Origin: an uncultured Bacilli bacterium
GTDB lineage: Bacteria; Bacillota_I; Bacilli_A; RFN20; CAG-826
DNA length: 64,000 nt
Direction of reading: 5' to 3'
NCBI GenBank assembly: GCA_944349595.1
Contig: CALVNF010000001.1
Coordinates: 186,001 to 250,000 of the forward strand
Shown: piece by piece, positions 54,247 through 62,710 of the stretch
Layout: each line of letters opens with the position of its first letter
How positions within the stretch are numbered: position 1 is the stretch's first letter
Made by a program: the position numbers and the translations under genes
The notes under the pieces: model-generated
Told to the model about the DNA's origin: nothing
Database searches by the model: none
Seen by the model: only the letters and a program-made list of their open reading frames with translations

Positions 54247-56028
54247 ATGGCAAAAGTACAAATTTTTATTGATGGGAAAGCTTACGTTGTTGAAGAAGGT
54301 TTAACAATATTAGAAGCAGCAAAAATATGCGGATACAATATTCCAAATTTGTGTACATGGAAAAAAGGTGAATGCTCAGTTGCAAGTTGCCGTGTATGTT
54401 TAGTCAAAGTTGAAGGCGAAAGAAGACTTGTTCCAAGTTGTGCATACCCAATTAGAGATGGAATTAAAATTTCAATTGTTGATCCAAAAGCAGTTATCGC
54501 TCGAAGAACAAGTGTGGAATTACTTTTATCTAACCATTATTATAACTGCCAAGCTTGTAGGAAAAATGGTCAATGTGAACTTTTAGAAGTTGCTAGAAGA
54601 GTTGGTGCAAGACCAGAACAATATGTTGGAGAAAAAACAAAATCAACTTTTGATGATGTCGCTCCATCCCTCGTTAGAGATACTTCTAAATGTATTTTAT
54701 GTGGAAGATGTATTGAAGCTTGTAAAAATACACAAGGAATAGGAATTCTAGGATTTGAAAATCGAGGATTTAAAACAATTGTCGGACCAAGTGAAAATAG
54801 AAGTTTTAATGATGTTCCTTGTATTCAATGTGGACAATGCACATTAGTTTGTCCAACTGGAGCCTTAATGGAACATAGTGAAATTGACAAATTAGATAAA
54901 GCATTTAATGATGGAAAATATGTAATTGTTCAAACTGCTCCAGCTGTAAGAGCCGCAATTGGAGAAGAATTTGGAGAGACAATTGGAACAAATTGCACTG
55001 GAAAAATGGTTGCAGCTTTACATAGATTAGGATTTTATCGAGTTTTTGATACAAATTTTGGAGCTGATTTAACAATTACAGAAGAAGCGAATGAATTTGT
55101 TCAAAGAATTATTTCTCATCGACCTGGTCCAATGATTACATCATGTTCTCCAGGTTGGGTTAATTATATTGAATATTATTATCCAGATTTATTACCTCAT
55201 TTATCAAGTTGTAAATCGCCTCATGAAATGGTTGGAGCAATTATTAAATCATATTATGCTGAAAAACATAACATTGATAGAAGCCAAATTTGTGTTGTTT
55301 CAATCATGCCATGTACTGCTAAAAAATATGAAAAAGAAAGACCTGCTAATTCAGTTGATGGATTAAAAGATGTTGACATTGTTTTAACAACAAGAGAATT
55401 AGCCGAACTTATTAAAAGAGCTGGTATTATGTGGAAAAAATTACCAGATGAAGAATTTGATGATGATTTAATTGGAGAATACTCTGGAGCTGGTGCAATT
55501 TTTGGTGTAACCGGTGGCGTTATGGAAGCTGCAATTAGAACAGCCTATCATATTTTAACTAATCAAGAATTAGAACCAATTGAATTTAGTCCATGTAGAG
55601 GTTTAGAAGGAATTAAAGAAGCGGAGCTTAAAATTAATGGACAAAAATATTCATTTGCAATGTGTAGTGGCATGAAAAATGCAAAAATATTGCTTGAACA
55701 AATTAAAAATGGTGAATCAAAGTATGATTTCATCGAAGTAATGGGCTGTCCGGGTGGATGTATTAATGGCGGCGGCCAACCTTATGTATTTCCACTATTC
55801 TTACCAAATGAAGATGACAATATTCAAGATACATACATTCAAAAAAGAGCAAAAGTTCTTTATGATATAGATAAAGGTAAAAAAATTAGAAGAAGTCATT
55901 TAAATCCAGATATTATTACTCTTTATAAAACATATCTAGGAGAATATGGTTCTCCAAAAGCTCATAAGTTATTACATACAACTTATAATTTTCATAGAGA
56001 AAAATATAGAGATCTAAATCAAGAATAA
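54247..56028 (+). CDS. hydA: Catalytic [FeFe] hydrogenase subunit with Fe-S relay domains
   Basis: Catalyses H2 production or uptake at the H-cluster. The 593 aa protein starts with a [2Fe-2S] domain (CTWKKGECSVASCRVC), a His-Cys3 [4Fe-4S] domain (HYYNCQACRKNGQC), and two [4Fe-4S] ferredoxin motifs (CILCGRCIEAC, CIQCGQCTLVC). The H-cluster motifs follow: L1 TSCSPGW (about 299), L2 MPCTAKKYE (about 354) and L3 EVMGCPGGCINGGGQP (about 498). L1 has Ser in place of the second Cys of TSCCP, a change known in some NAD(P)-linked enzymes. Maturases HydEFG are not in this window. Confidence 0.96.
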   Translation: MAKVQIFIDGKAYVVEEGLTILEAAKICGYNIPNLCTWKKGECSVASCRVCLVKVEGERRLVPSCAYPIRDGIKISIVDPKAVIARRTSVELLLSNHYYNCQACRKNGQCELLEVARRVGARPEQYVGEKTKSTFDDVAPSLVRDTSKCILCGRCIEACKNTQGIGILGFENRGFKTIVGPSENRSFNDVPCIQCGQCTLVCPTGALMEHSEIDKLDKAFNDGKYVIVQTAPAVRAAIGEEFGETIGTNCTGKMVAALHRLGFYRVFDTNFGADLTITEEANEFVQRIISHRPGPMITSCSPGWVNYIEYYYPDLLPHLSSCKSPHEMVGAIIKSYYAEKHNIDRSQICVVSIMPCTAKKYEKERPANSVDGLKDVDIVLTTRELAELIKRAGIMWKKLPDEEFDDDLIGEYSGAGAIFGVTGGVMEAAIRTAYHILTNQELEPIEFSPCRGLEGIKEAELKINGQKYSFAMCSGMKNAKILLEQIKNGESKYDFIEVMGCPGGCINGGGQPYVFPLFLPNEDDNIQDTYIQKRAKVLYDIDKGKKIRRSHLNPDIITLYKTYLGEYGSPKAHKLLHTTYNFHREKYRDLNQE

Positions 56029-56054
56029 ATAAACTAAAAGAAGTTATTTAATTT

Positions 56055-56088
56055 TAAAAAATGAAAATGGCGACATTTTCATTTTTTT
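56055..56088 (+). terminator. Intrinsic terminator of the hydrogenase operon
   Basis: A 13-14 bp stem (56056-56069 with 56074-56087) capped by a GCGA tetraloop and ending in seven T residues. Confidence 0.88.
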
Positions 56089-56156
56089 AAATAATAAATT
56101 ATCACTATTCTTTTAAAAATAAGATATAAAAATTATAATAATTAAGAGGTGACATT

Positions 56157-57017
56157 ATGACAATTAATGGTAAGATATATCAAAATGAACGTGAATTATA
56201 TGACTCAAGCAACTTAAAATTAATTAATTGTAAATTCCAAGGTAAAGCTGATGGTGAATCTCCTTTAAAAGAATCTAAGAATATTAGTTTAGAAAATTGT
56301 TTAATTGATCTTAGATATCCTTTTTGGCATAACTTAAATATTGATATAAAAAATTGTAATTTAACAATAAATTGTAGAGCCAGTTTATGGTATACAAAAA
56401 ATATAAAAATAAAAGACACATTAATTGATGGAATTAAAGCAATTAGAGAATGTAGTAATATTCAAATATTAAATACAAAAATAAATTCGCCTGAATTTTT
56501 ATGGAAAAGTAAAAATATTGAAATAAATAATTGTTCTCTAATTAGTGAATACGCTTTTTTAGAATCAAAAAATATTCATATTTCTAATTTAACTTTTCAA
56601 GGAAAATATTCTTTTCAATACACCAAAAATATCAAGATAATTAATTCAAATCTTGACACAAAAGATTGTTTTTGGCATTGTAAAAACGCCGTTATTAAAG
56701 ATTGTGTTATAAAAGGAGAATATTTAGCATGGTACTCTAATAATTTGACATTTATTAATTGTATAATTATTGGTACACAACCATTTTGTTATTGTAAAAA
56801 TTTAAAGTTGATAAATTGTGAGATGATTAATGCAGATTTAGCCTTTGAATATTCCAATGTTAAAGCAAAATTAATCGGTGATATTGAGAGTATTAAAAAT
56901 CCAAGAAACGGTTATATTTTTGTAAATAATATTAACAATTTAATCTTAACAAATGACTCAAAATACAAAAATAGATGCAAAATTTATTACAAAAAGTGCA
57001 ATAATTTAACAAAATAA
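56157..57017 (+). CDS. DUF3737 family right-handed beta-helix protein
   Basis: A 286 aa protein of the DUF3737 family: GESPLKESKNI near 35-45, FWHNLNIDIKNC, LWYTKNIKIKD, KDCFWHCKNAVIKDC, GEYLAWYSNNLTFINC and FEYSNVKA are its repeat landmarks. About twelve short Asn-Ile/Leu-x-Ile-x-Asn-Cys repeats indicate a pectate-lyase-like beta helix with stacked Asn and Cys ladders. No signal peptide, so it should be cytoplasmic. No function is known. AGAGGTGA precedes the ATG; it is a single-gene unit between the hydrogenase terminator and yebC. Confidence 0.9.
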   Translation: MTINGKIYQNERELYDSSNLKLINCKFQGKADGESPLKESKNISLENCLIDLRYPFWHNLNIDIKNCNLTINCRASLWYTKNIKIKDTLIDGIKAIRECSNIQILNTKINSPEFLWKSKNIEINNCSLISEYAFLESKNIHISNLTFQGKYSFQYTKNIKIINSNLDTKDCFWHCKNAVIKDCVIKGEYLAWYSNNLTFINCIIIGTQPFCYCKNLKLINCEMINADLAFEYSNVKAKLIGDIESIKNPRNGYIFVNNINNLILTNDSKYKNRCKIYYKKCNNLTK

Positions 57018-57080
57018 TAAATAATTAATTTTTAATATAATACTTTGTATTATAATATTAATGTTTTGGAGGATATATTT

Positions 57081-57788
57081 ATGGGAAGACATTTTGAAGT
57101 TAGAGCCGCTGCAATGGCTGCAAGTGCTGCTAAAAAAAGTGCTATGTATATGAGAGCATCAAAAGAAATCTATATGGCAGCAAAGAGTGGTGTCCCTGAT
57201 CCTGATAGTAATTTAGCATTAAGAAGTGCTATTGAAAAATATAGAAAATCTTGTCCAAAAGATGTTATTGAAAGAGCAATTAAAAAAGCACAAGGTGGAG
57301 AAGCTACAAGTTATATCGCTGGAAGATATGAAGCTTTTGGACCTGGAGGCTCATATTTAATTGTTGATACGTTGACAGATAATGTTAACCGTGCTTTAGT
57401 TAATGTTAGAACTGCTATTACAAGAAAAGGCGGACATTTAGGCAGTGTTATTTATAACTTTACTCAAGCTGGAGTATTAGATTTTAAAGGTGATGAAGCA
57501 TTAAGAGATAAAGTTGAAGAAACATTAATTTTAGGTGATGTTGATGTTAAAGAAATTACTTATGCTGATGGATATATTGAAGTAATTGTTGATCCAAGTA
57601 GCTTTACAAAAGCAAAAGAAGAATTAAATGGCATTGGAATCAATGATTTTGAAACTGCAGAAGTAACATTTTTACCAAACGAAAAAATTACTCTTGAAGG
57701 TGAAGATAAAGAAAAATTCCAACATTTATTAGATGCTTTAGATGAAGTAGAAGACGTCCAAGAAGTTTATCATAATGTAGAGTTATAA
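57081..57788 (+). CDS. yebC: YebC/TACO1-family protein
   Basis: A widely conserved family that has been described as a transcription regulator (PmpR) and, for some members, as a factor easing translation through proline stretches. The 235 aa protein has YIAGRYEAFGPGGSYLIVDTL in the middle and the three-domain length of the family. I start at the ATG at 57081, 9 bases after GGAGG, giving MGRHFEVRAAAMAASAAKKS; an upstream in-frame ATG at 57045 lies before the Shine-Dalgarno. Confidence 0.95.
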   Translation: MGRHFEVRAAAMAASAAKKSAMYMRASKEIYMAAKSGVPDPDSNLALRSAIEKYRKSCPKDVIERAIKKAQGGEATSYIAGRYEAFGPGGSYLIVDTLTDNVNRALVNVRTAITRKGGHLGSVIYNFTQAGVLDFKGDEALRDKVEETLILGDVDVKEITYADGYIEVIVDPSSFTKAKEELNGIGINDFETAEVTFLPNEKITLEGEDKEKFQHLLDALDEVEDVQEVYHNVEL

Positions 57789-57825
57789 TTTTTTATAGTA
57801 TAATACTAGTAATGGAGGAATTAAT

Positions 57826-58059
57826 ATGACAAAAGCATATGAAAGTTTACCTTGGTTATTAAAAATTATTTTACAAATCTTTTTAGGCTGGATCATTGGT
57901 GGTGTCTATAGAATTGTTAGATTCGTTGAAACACACAATGTTGTTACATTAGTCGTAGGTATTCTTGGATTAGTAACTGGCATTGGTAACGCCATCCTTT
58001 GGGTTTGCGACTTAGTTACTGAAATCTTAAGTAACAAAATTAGAATTTTTGCTGCTTAA
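57826..58059 (+). CDS. Small two-helix membrane protein, 77 aa
   Basis: Two hydrophobic segments (about 10-28 and 40-64) joined by a short basic loop predict a hairpin in the membrane. I do not recognise the family with confidence. It has a good GGAGG 8 bases before the ATG and a TATAAT just upstream, so it is expressed, probably on its own mRNA. The next gene begins 8 bases after its stop. Confidence 0.75.
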   Translation: MTKAYESLPWLLKIILQIFLGWIIGGVYRIVRFVETHNVVTLVVGILGLVTGIGNAILWVCDLVTEILSNKIRIFAA

Positions 58060-58067
58060 TAGGCTTA

Positions 58068-58862
58068 ATGAATTTATTTGTATTTGACATTGACGGAACA
58101 CTTGTGAATAAAGAACAAAAAATAAGTTCCACAAGTGTTTTGTGCTTATCTAAGTTATTAGAAAAAAATAATTATGTAGCTATTGCTTCTGGAAGAAGCT
58201 TTTTTGGTATTAAGAAGTTTTTTAATAAAATAAAAGATTTTGATGATAAAAAATATATCATCTGCACAAATGGATCTACGGTTTGCGATTTTTTTGGAAA
58301 AATATTATTTAAAGAAAATCTAAAACTAAAAGATTATAAACTTATTTATAATTTCATGGCTAACGATAAAAATGTCGTTACTTTTTGTTATAAAGATGAT
58401 TATATTGGTTATTTTAAAGAAGATGGATTGATAGATTTTGAATGTGAATCAAACAATATGGAACCTTTAAAATTTAATATGGAAGACGATGATGATATTT
58501 TAATTGATAAAGTTATGTGTTTTTCAAAGATTCAAAATTATTTTAAAAACTTAGTATTACCAAAAAATATTATTGATAATTTTAATATTGTCGCATCAAA
58601 TAGATATTTTCTAGAATTTGCTCCAAAAAATGTTGATAAAAGTTCTGGTGTTAAATTTTTATCAAAATATTTAAATATTAAAGATGAAAATATTTATACA
58701 TTTGGTGATGCTGGAAACGATATTAATATGATTAAAAATTACAATGGTATTGCAATGGGAAATTCAATTGATGAAGTTAAAAGTGTTGCAAAATTTATAA
58801 CTAAATCAGTTGATGAAGATGGCGTAAGTTATGCTTTAAAGGAGATTTTAGGTATATTATGA
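58068..58862 (+). CDS. Cof-type HAD-IIB sugar-phosphate phosphatase
   Basis: A cytoplasmic phosphatase of the Cof/YidA group, usually acting on sugar phosphates or flavin phosphates. The 264 aa protein has motif I VFDIDGTLV (about 5-13), IASGRS (motif II), NGSTVCD, a C2-type cap in the middle, a Lys in KSSGVKFL near 200 and motif IV TFGDAGNDINMI near 217. The substrate cannot be assigned. It overlaps the glycosyltransferase gene by 4 bases. Confidence 0.9.
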   Translation: MNLFVFDIDGTLVNKEQKISSTSVLCLSKLLEKNNYVAIASGRSFFGIKKFFNKIKDFDDKKYIICTNGSTVCDFFGKILFKENLKLKDYKLIYNFMANDKNVVTFCYKDDYIGYFKEDGLIDFECESNNMEPLKFNMEDDDDILIDKVMCFSKIQNYFKNLVLPKNIIDNFNIVASNRYFLEFAPKNVDKSSGVKFLSKYLNIKDENIYTFGDAGNDINMIKNYNGIAMGNSIDEVKSVAKFITKSVDEDGVSYALKEILGIL

Positions 58863-59809
58863 ATGAAGTATTATATTTAGTTGTACCTGCTTTTAATGAA
58901 AAAGAAGTATTAGATGATTGTATTAAAACATTAACGAATATTTTAGATAAAATGATTAGTGAATCTTTAGTAAGCTCTGAATCTAAAATATTATTTGTAG
59001 ATGATGGATCAAAAGATAATACATGGCAAATTATAAAAGATGCTAATAAAGAAAATAAATATGTTAAAGGAATTTCTCTTTCAAGAAACGAAGGCCATCA
59101 AAAAGCCTTAGTTGCAGGACTTTTTAAAGCTTTTGATGACAATGCTGATATAAGTATTTCAATTGATGCTGATTTACAAGATGATCCAAATGCAATAATT
59201 GAAATGGTTAAAGAATATCATAAAGGTTTTGATGTTGTTTATGGTGTTAGAAGTTCAAGAAAAAAAGATAGCTTTTTAAAGAAATTTACTGCTGAAGCTT
59301 ATTATAAATTTTTAAAATTAATGGGAGTTGAACTTATCTTTAATCATGCAGATTTTAGACTTTTATCTAAAAAAGCTCTTAAATGTTTAAGAATGTATGA
59401 TGAAAGAAATTTATTTTTAAGAGGCATTATTCCTCAAATTGGTTTTAATTCTACAAAAGTATATTATGAACGACTTGAAAGAAAAGCTGGTAAATCAAAA
59501 TATAATTTAAAAAAGATGTTTACCCTTGCAAATGATGGAATAACTTCATTTAGTTTAAAACCATTACAATTTATTAAATTTTTATCCTATATATTTTTAC
59601 TCGGTGGTTTATTATCACTTATTTTTTGTCCAATTTTTGTTGGGTTTAGATATTTTGATTTATCAATTATAATCTCTGTAATTGTTTTTGTAACAGGTGT
59701 CTTATTATATTGTTTAGGAACAATTGGAAATTATTTAGGTAAAAATTATATTGAAACAAAAAGAAGACCACTTTATTTTATTAAGGAAGATTTAGATGAA
59801 GAAAAGTAA
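58859..59809 (+). CDS. GT2-family glycosyltransferase, DPM1/GtrB-like
   Basis: Transfers a sugar from a nucleotide sugar to a lipid carrier, probably polyprenyl phosphate. The 316 aa protein has an N-terminal GT-A fold with LVVPAFNEKEVL, VDDGSKDNTW and the catalytic metal motif in DADLQDDP (about 102-109), and two C-terminal transmembrane helices (about 235-260 and 268-295). It resembles the enzymes that work with GtrA-type membrane proteins; a GtrA-like gene is at 42336, not adjacent. It overlaps the next gene by 14 bases. Confidence 0.92.
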   Translation: MNEVLYLVVPAFNEKEVLDDCIKTLTNILDKMISESLVSSESKILFVDDGSKDNTWQIIKDANKENKYVKGISLSRNEGHQKALVAGLFKAFDDNADISISIDADLQDDPNAIIEMVKEYHKGFDVVYGVRSSRKKDSFLKKFTAEAYYKFLKLMGVELIFNHADFRLLSKKALKCLRMYDERNLFLRGIIPQIGFNSTKVYYERLERKAGKSKYNLKKMFTLANDGITSFSLKPLQFIKFLSYIFLLGGLLSLIFCPIFVGFRYFDLSIIISVIVFVTGVLLYCLGTIGNYLGKNYIETKRRPLYFIKEDLDEEK

Positions 59810-60524
59810 AGTGCTATTTTTGTTAACATTAATACCTTCGTTATTTTCTTGTGGAAATGTTAATTTAATGACTTATGAAGAAATACTAAGTTTTAAAGAT
59901 AAATTATCATATGATTTTTCTAATATTAACACTTTTACATTTAATAGTAATAGACAAATTCAAGGAAAAGGAAATAGTCCAATTGTCAAGATAACTGAAA
60001 GACTAGTTTATGATTTAAGTGATGATTTAAATAGTTTTTATGTTGGTTATGATAATAAAACGGATATAATTTATCAAAGTGGTAGTATAACAGTTCCAAG
60101 TATTTATCAAGGCTTAGAAACTAAAATTACAGATGATGGAATTAGCGTATTTTTTGGTGAAAATTTTTCTCAAACAAAAAGTTTTTATACAACTAATGAA
60201 ACTATAGCATTCATCGAAAAAAATTTAATTAATTTTGAAAATTATTTTATTTCAATTAAAGATTTTGAAAACATTATTAAAGAAGATGAAAAGATTATTT
60301 ATTATAAAAAAAATGGTTTAGTTACAATTGAATATAAGAATTTTAATATAGATGATTATTATATTGGAGGAGATGTTCAATTTTATAATAATGGTCTTTT
60401 AAAAACATTAACATTAGAAGTTTGGTCTCCAATTGGAAGTGAAAATACACAAGTTTATAATATTACAAATTATGAAATTGAAATTGAATATAATAAAGAT
60501 ATTGTTAAGTTATATTTAGTTTAG
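59796..60524 (+). CDS. Lipoprotein of unknown function, 242 aa
   Basis: The signal peptide ends in lipobox LFSC (Cys 19) and the mature protein is polar and beta-rich in character, with many Asn, Tyr and Ile residues and no known motif. The ATG at 59796 lies within the end of the glycosyltransferase gene, so the two are coupled. It may be a surface or substrate-binding protein of a lineage-specific family. Similar in size and composition to the next gene, with which it may be distantly paralogous. Confidence 0.8.
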   Translation: MKKSKVLFLLTLIPSLFSCGNVNLMTYEEILSFKDKLSYDFSNINTFTFNSNRQIQGKGNSPIVKITERLVYDLSDDLNSFYVGYDNKTDIIYQSGSITVPSIYQGLETKITDDGISVFFGENFSQTKSFYTTNETIAFIEKNLINFENYFISIKDFENIIKEDEKIIYYKKNGLVTIEYKNFNIDDYYIGGDVQFYNNGLLKTLTLEVWSPIGSENTQVYNITNYEIEIEYNKDIVKLYLV

Positions 60525-60574
60525 TTAATTAATTTAATATTTTATTAATATTATTTAAATAATATAATAAATAT

Positions 60575-61351
60575 ATGAAAGGTTCGAAGTTATTATTAGT
60601 AACATTAATTACTTTATTAACATCTTGTTCAAATGATGGTTATTTAAAAAACTCATCAAATACATATTTTGAAAAAACAACAACTAGTAATAATACAAAT
60701 ACAAACACTGATAAAAATTTAGAAAATTATATATCAAATTTACCATCAATTGATGTATTTTCTTTACAACAAAATACCACAACAAATATCAAAATCTCCA
60801 ACGAATCCTCAATATTTTCTAATAAATATGAATTAAAAGGTAAACTATTAGCAGATATTTCAAATAAAGATGACTTATATAGATATCAAGAAGAAACTGC
60901 TGGAAGTATTTTAGATTCTACAAAATTTTTCTCAGAATTAAGAAAAGATCAAGATGAAGATTACGTTTTAGATTTGATTTATAATGATGAAAAACAAACT
61001 CAAGAATTAAGCGATGATGATGCATTTAATTTAGTTAATGAAGATTTTAATTTATATGAATCAATAAACTTAAAAAACCTCGATTATTCATTATTTCAAA
61101 ATTTAAGTTATGAAATTAAAAGCAATCAAATAACACTAACGTATTCAAAAAGTGAAAATATCGAGATTTTTGGTGATGTAGTCATTGATTATGAAGCGAT
61201 TTATGACAAATACGGGAATGTTATTTCAATTACTTCAAGCGGTGATATAAGTGAAATAAACATTACAAGTGGTCAAACTTATAGTGGAGAAATTTCTGGT
61301 CAAATTAAATACACATATAATCAAAAAATATCTCACGAAACAAGACTTTAA
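60575..61351 (+). CDS. Lipoprotein of unknown function, 258 aa
   Basis: The signal peptide ends in lipobox LLTSC (Cys 18), followed by a Ser/Thr/Asn-rich linker (about 25-50), then an acidic domain rich in Asp, Glu and Asn with beta-strand-like spacing towards the C-terminus. No family recognised. A TATAAT ends 6 bases before the ATG and there is no Shine-Dalgarno, so this looks like another leaderless gene. It lies just before the rplM promoter. Confidence 0.8.
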   Translation: MKGSKLLLVTLITLLTSCSNDGYLKNSSNTYFEKTTTSNNTNTNTDKNLENYISNLPSIDVFSLQQNTTTNIKISNESSIFSNKYELKGKLLADISNKDDLYRYQEETAGSILDSTKFFSELRKDQDEDYVLDLIYNDEKQTQELSDDDAFNLVNEDFNLYESINLKNLDYSLFQNLSYEIKSNQITLTYSKSENIEIFGDVVIDYEAIYDKYGNVISITSSGDISEINITSGQTYSGEISGQIKYTYNQKISHETRL

Positions 61352-61359
61352 ATAAAACA

Positions 61360-61389
61360 TTGAATTTTTATAATATTTTATATTATAAT
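61360..61389 (+). promoter_or_regulatory. Predicted promoter for rplM-rpsI
   Basis: TTGAAT, an 18-base spacer and consensus TATAAT, placing the transcription start just before the L13 leader. Confidence 0.65.
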
Positions 61390-61395
61390 ATTAAT

Positions 61396-61445
61396 CGGCC
61401 TTATAGTTTAGGTATTGAATTCCCGGTAAGAATACAAGACTATAG
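61396..61445 (+). promoter_or_regulatory. L13-type ribosomal protein leader RNA
   Basis: An outer stem TATAGT (61402-61407) with ACTATA (61439-61444) and an inner stem GTATT (61412-61416) with AATAC (61431-61435) around a GAATTCCCGG loop region, just before the rplM Shine-Dalgarno. Form and place fit the L13 leader known from Firmicutes, thought to let the L13 protein repress its own operon. Assignment rests on structure and context. Confidence 0.7.
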
Positions 61446-61464
61446 CTATTAAAGGAGATAAGTT

Positions 61465-61920
61465 ATGTTAAGACAAACAAGTATTTTAACAAAGAAAGAC
61501 GTATCAAGAACATGGTATGTTGTTGATGCAAAAGATATTCCTCTTGGTAGATTAGCAAGTGAAGTTGCTATTTTATTAATGGGAAAAAATAAACCAAGTT
61601 ATACACCAAATGTTGACTGTGGAGATTATGTAATTATTATTAATGCTAAACAAGTTCACTTATCAGGACACAAATTAGAAAATAAAAATTACTATAATGT
61701 TTCCGGTTTTGCTGGTGGATTAAGAACAAGAAGTGCAAAAGAAATGATTACTTCTTATCCAGAAGAAATGGTTGAAAGAGCTGTTTGGGGAATGCTTCCA
61801 AAAGGAAGATTAGGCAGACAAATATATAAAAAATTATTTGTATATGCTGATGAAAACCACAAGCACGAAGCACAAAAACCTGTTGCTTATGAATTAAAAT
61901 ATGTTGGAGGTAAAAAATAA
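61465..61920 (+). CDS. rplM: 50S ribosomal protein L13
   Basis: An early-assembly large-subunit protein. The 151 aa protein has [19 protein letters not shown] near the start, the signature [18 protein letters not shown] near 112 and a C-terminus in the universal pattern. AAGGAG precedes the ATG. It is first in an operon with rpsI, and its stop overlaps the rpsI start (TAATG). Confidence 0.98.
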   Translation: MLRQTSILTKKDVSRTWYVVDAKDIPLGRLASEVAILLMGKNKPSYTPNVDCGDYVIIINAKQVHLSGHKLENKNYYNVSGFAGGLRTRSAKEMITSYPEEMVERAVWGMLPKGRLGRQIYKKLFVYADENHKHEAQKPVAYELKYVGGKK

Positions 61921-62318
61921 TGGCTAGTAAAAATGATGCAGTTTATTATGGTACTGGCAGAAGAAAAACATCTATTGCTAGAGTTTATGTAAAACCTGGA
62001 AAAGGTTCAATTATCGTAAATGATAAAGATGTCAATGAATATATGCCTCAAGCAACATTAGTTTTAGATTTAAAACAACCATTAACTTTAACTGACACAC
62101 AAGATAAATTTGATATCGTTTGTCATGTTAAAGGTGGCGGTTTTGCTGGACAAGCAGGTGCTATCAGATTAGGTATTGCAAAAGCTTTATTAGAAGCTGG
62201 TGTTGATAGAAAGACTTTAAAAGTAAATGGAATGCTCACAAGAGATCCAAGAGCTGTAGAAAGAAAGAAATACGGCTTAAAGAAAGCAAGAAGAGCTCCA
62301 CAATTCTCAAAGAGATAA
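61920..62318 (+). CDS. rpsI: 30S ribosomal protein S9
   Basis: A small-subunit protein whose C-terminal tail reaches the decoding site. The 132 aa sequence has [19 protein letters not shown] at the N-terminus, [19 protein letters not shown] in the middle and the invariant C-terminal [12 protein letters not shown]. Coupled to rplM, ended by a terminator at 62332. Confidence 0.98.
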   Translation: MASKNDAVYYGTGRRKTSIARVYVKPGKGSIIVNDKDVNEYMPQATLVLDLKQPLTLTDTQDKFDIVCHVKGGGFAGQAGAIRLGIAKALLEAGVDRKTLKVNGMLTRDPRAVERKKYGLKKARRAPQFSKR

Positions 62319-62331
62319 TTTCTATACAAGA

Positions 62332-62368
62332 AAAAGAAGCTGGCTTTTACAAAGGTCAGCTTCTTTTC
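62332..62368 (+). terminator. Intrinsic terminator of rplM-rpsI
   Basis: AAAAGAAGCTG and CAGCTTCTTTT pair over an inner CTTT/AAAG stem and end in four T residues. Confidence 0.85.
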
Positions 62369-62377
62369 ATAAAATTC

Positions 62378-62406
62378 TTGAAATATTTTTATAAAGGTAG
62401 TATTAT
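62378..62406 (+). promoter_or_regulatory. Predicted promoter for the four-tRNA operon
   Basis: TTGAAA, a 17-base spacer and TATTAT; the predicted start falls at AGCGCT (62412-62417), 15 bases before tRNA-Ile. Confidence 0.72.
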
Positions 62407-62426
62407 TATTAAGCGCTTATTTTTAT

Positions 62427-62503
62427 GCGTCTTTAGCTCAGTTGGTTAGAGCGCGTCCCTGATAAGGACGAGGTCGGTAGTTCAAGTCTACTAAGACGCA
62501 CCA
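62427..62503 (+). tRNA. tRNA-Ile(GAT)
   Basis: Acceptor GCGTCTT pairs with AAGACGC; discriminator A and encoded CCA. Anticodon loop CTGATAA gives GAT. Confidence 0.96.
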
Positions 62504-62506
62504 TTT

Positions 62507-62583
62507 CCGGATGTAGCGTAGCTTGGTATCGCGTCAGTTTTGGGAACTGAAGGCCGCTGGTTCAAATCCAGTCATCCGGACCA
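62507..62583 (+). tRNA. tRNA-Pro(TGG)
   Basis: Acceptor CCGGATG pairs with CATCCGG; discriminator A and CCA. Anticodon loop TTTGGGA gives TGG. Only three bases separate it from tRNA-Ile. Confidence 0.96.
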
Positions 62584-62630
62584 TTTAATAAATTATATGG
62601 ATTGTAAACATTATTGACCAAAACTGAAAA

Positions 62631-62705
62631 GGATGTTTAGCTCAGTGGGAGAGCGCTTCCTTCACACGGAAGAGGTCATAGGTTCAATCCCTATAACATC
62701 CACCA
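62631..62705 (+). tRNA. tRNA-Val(CAC)
   Basis: Acceptor GGATGTT pairs with AACATCC; discriminator A and CCA. Anticodon stem CTTCC/GGAAG around TTCACAC gives CAC, a GUG-only reader that many bacteria lack; resembles tRNA-Val(TAC) at 50982. Confidence 0.93.
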
Positions 62706-62710
62706 TATAT

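Noticed and set aside
56180-56419. 79 aa minus-strand frame inside the DUF3737 gene
   Set aside because: Antisense shadow without a ribosome binding site or known pattern.
62410-62418. AAGCGCTT before tRNA-Ile as a CcpA site
   Set aside because: Flanks do not fit the cre consensus, and the position matches the tRNA start element seen in the other tRNA units.
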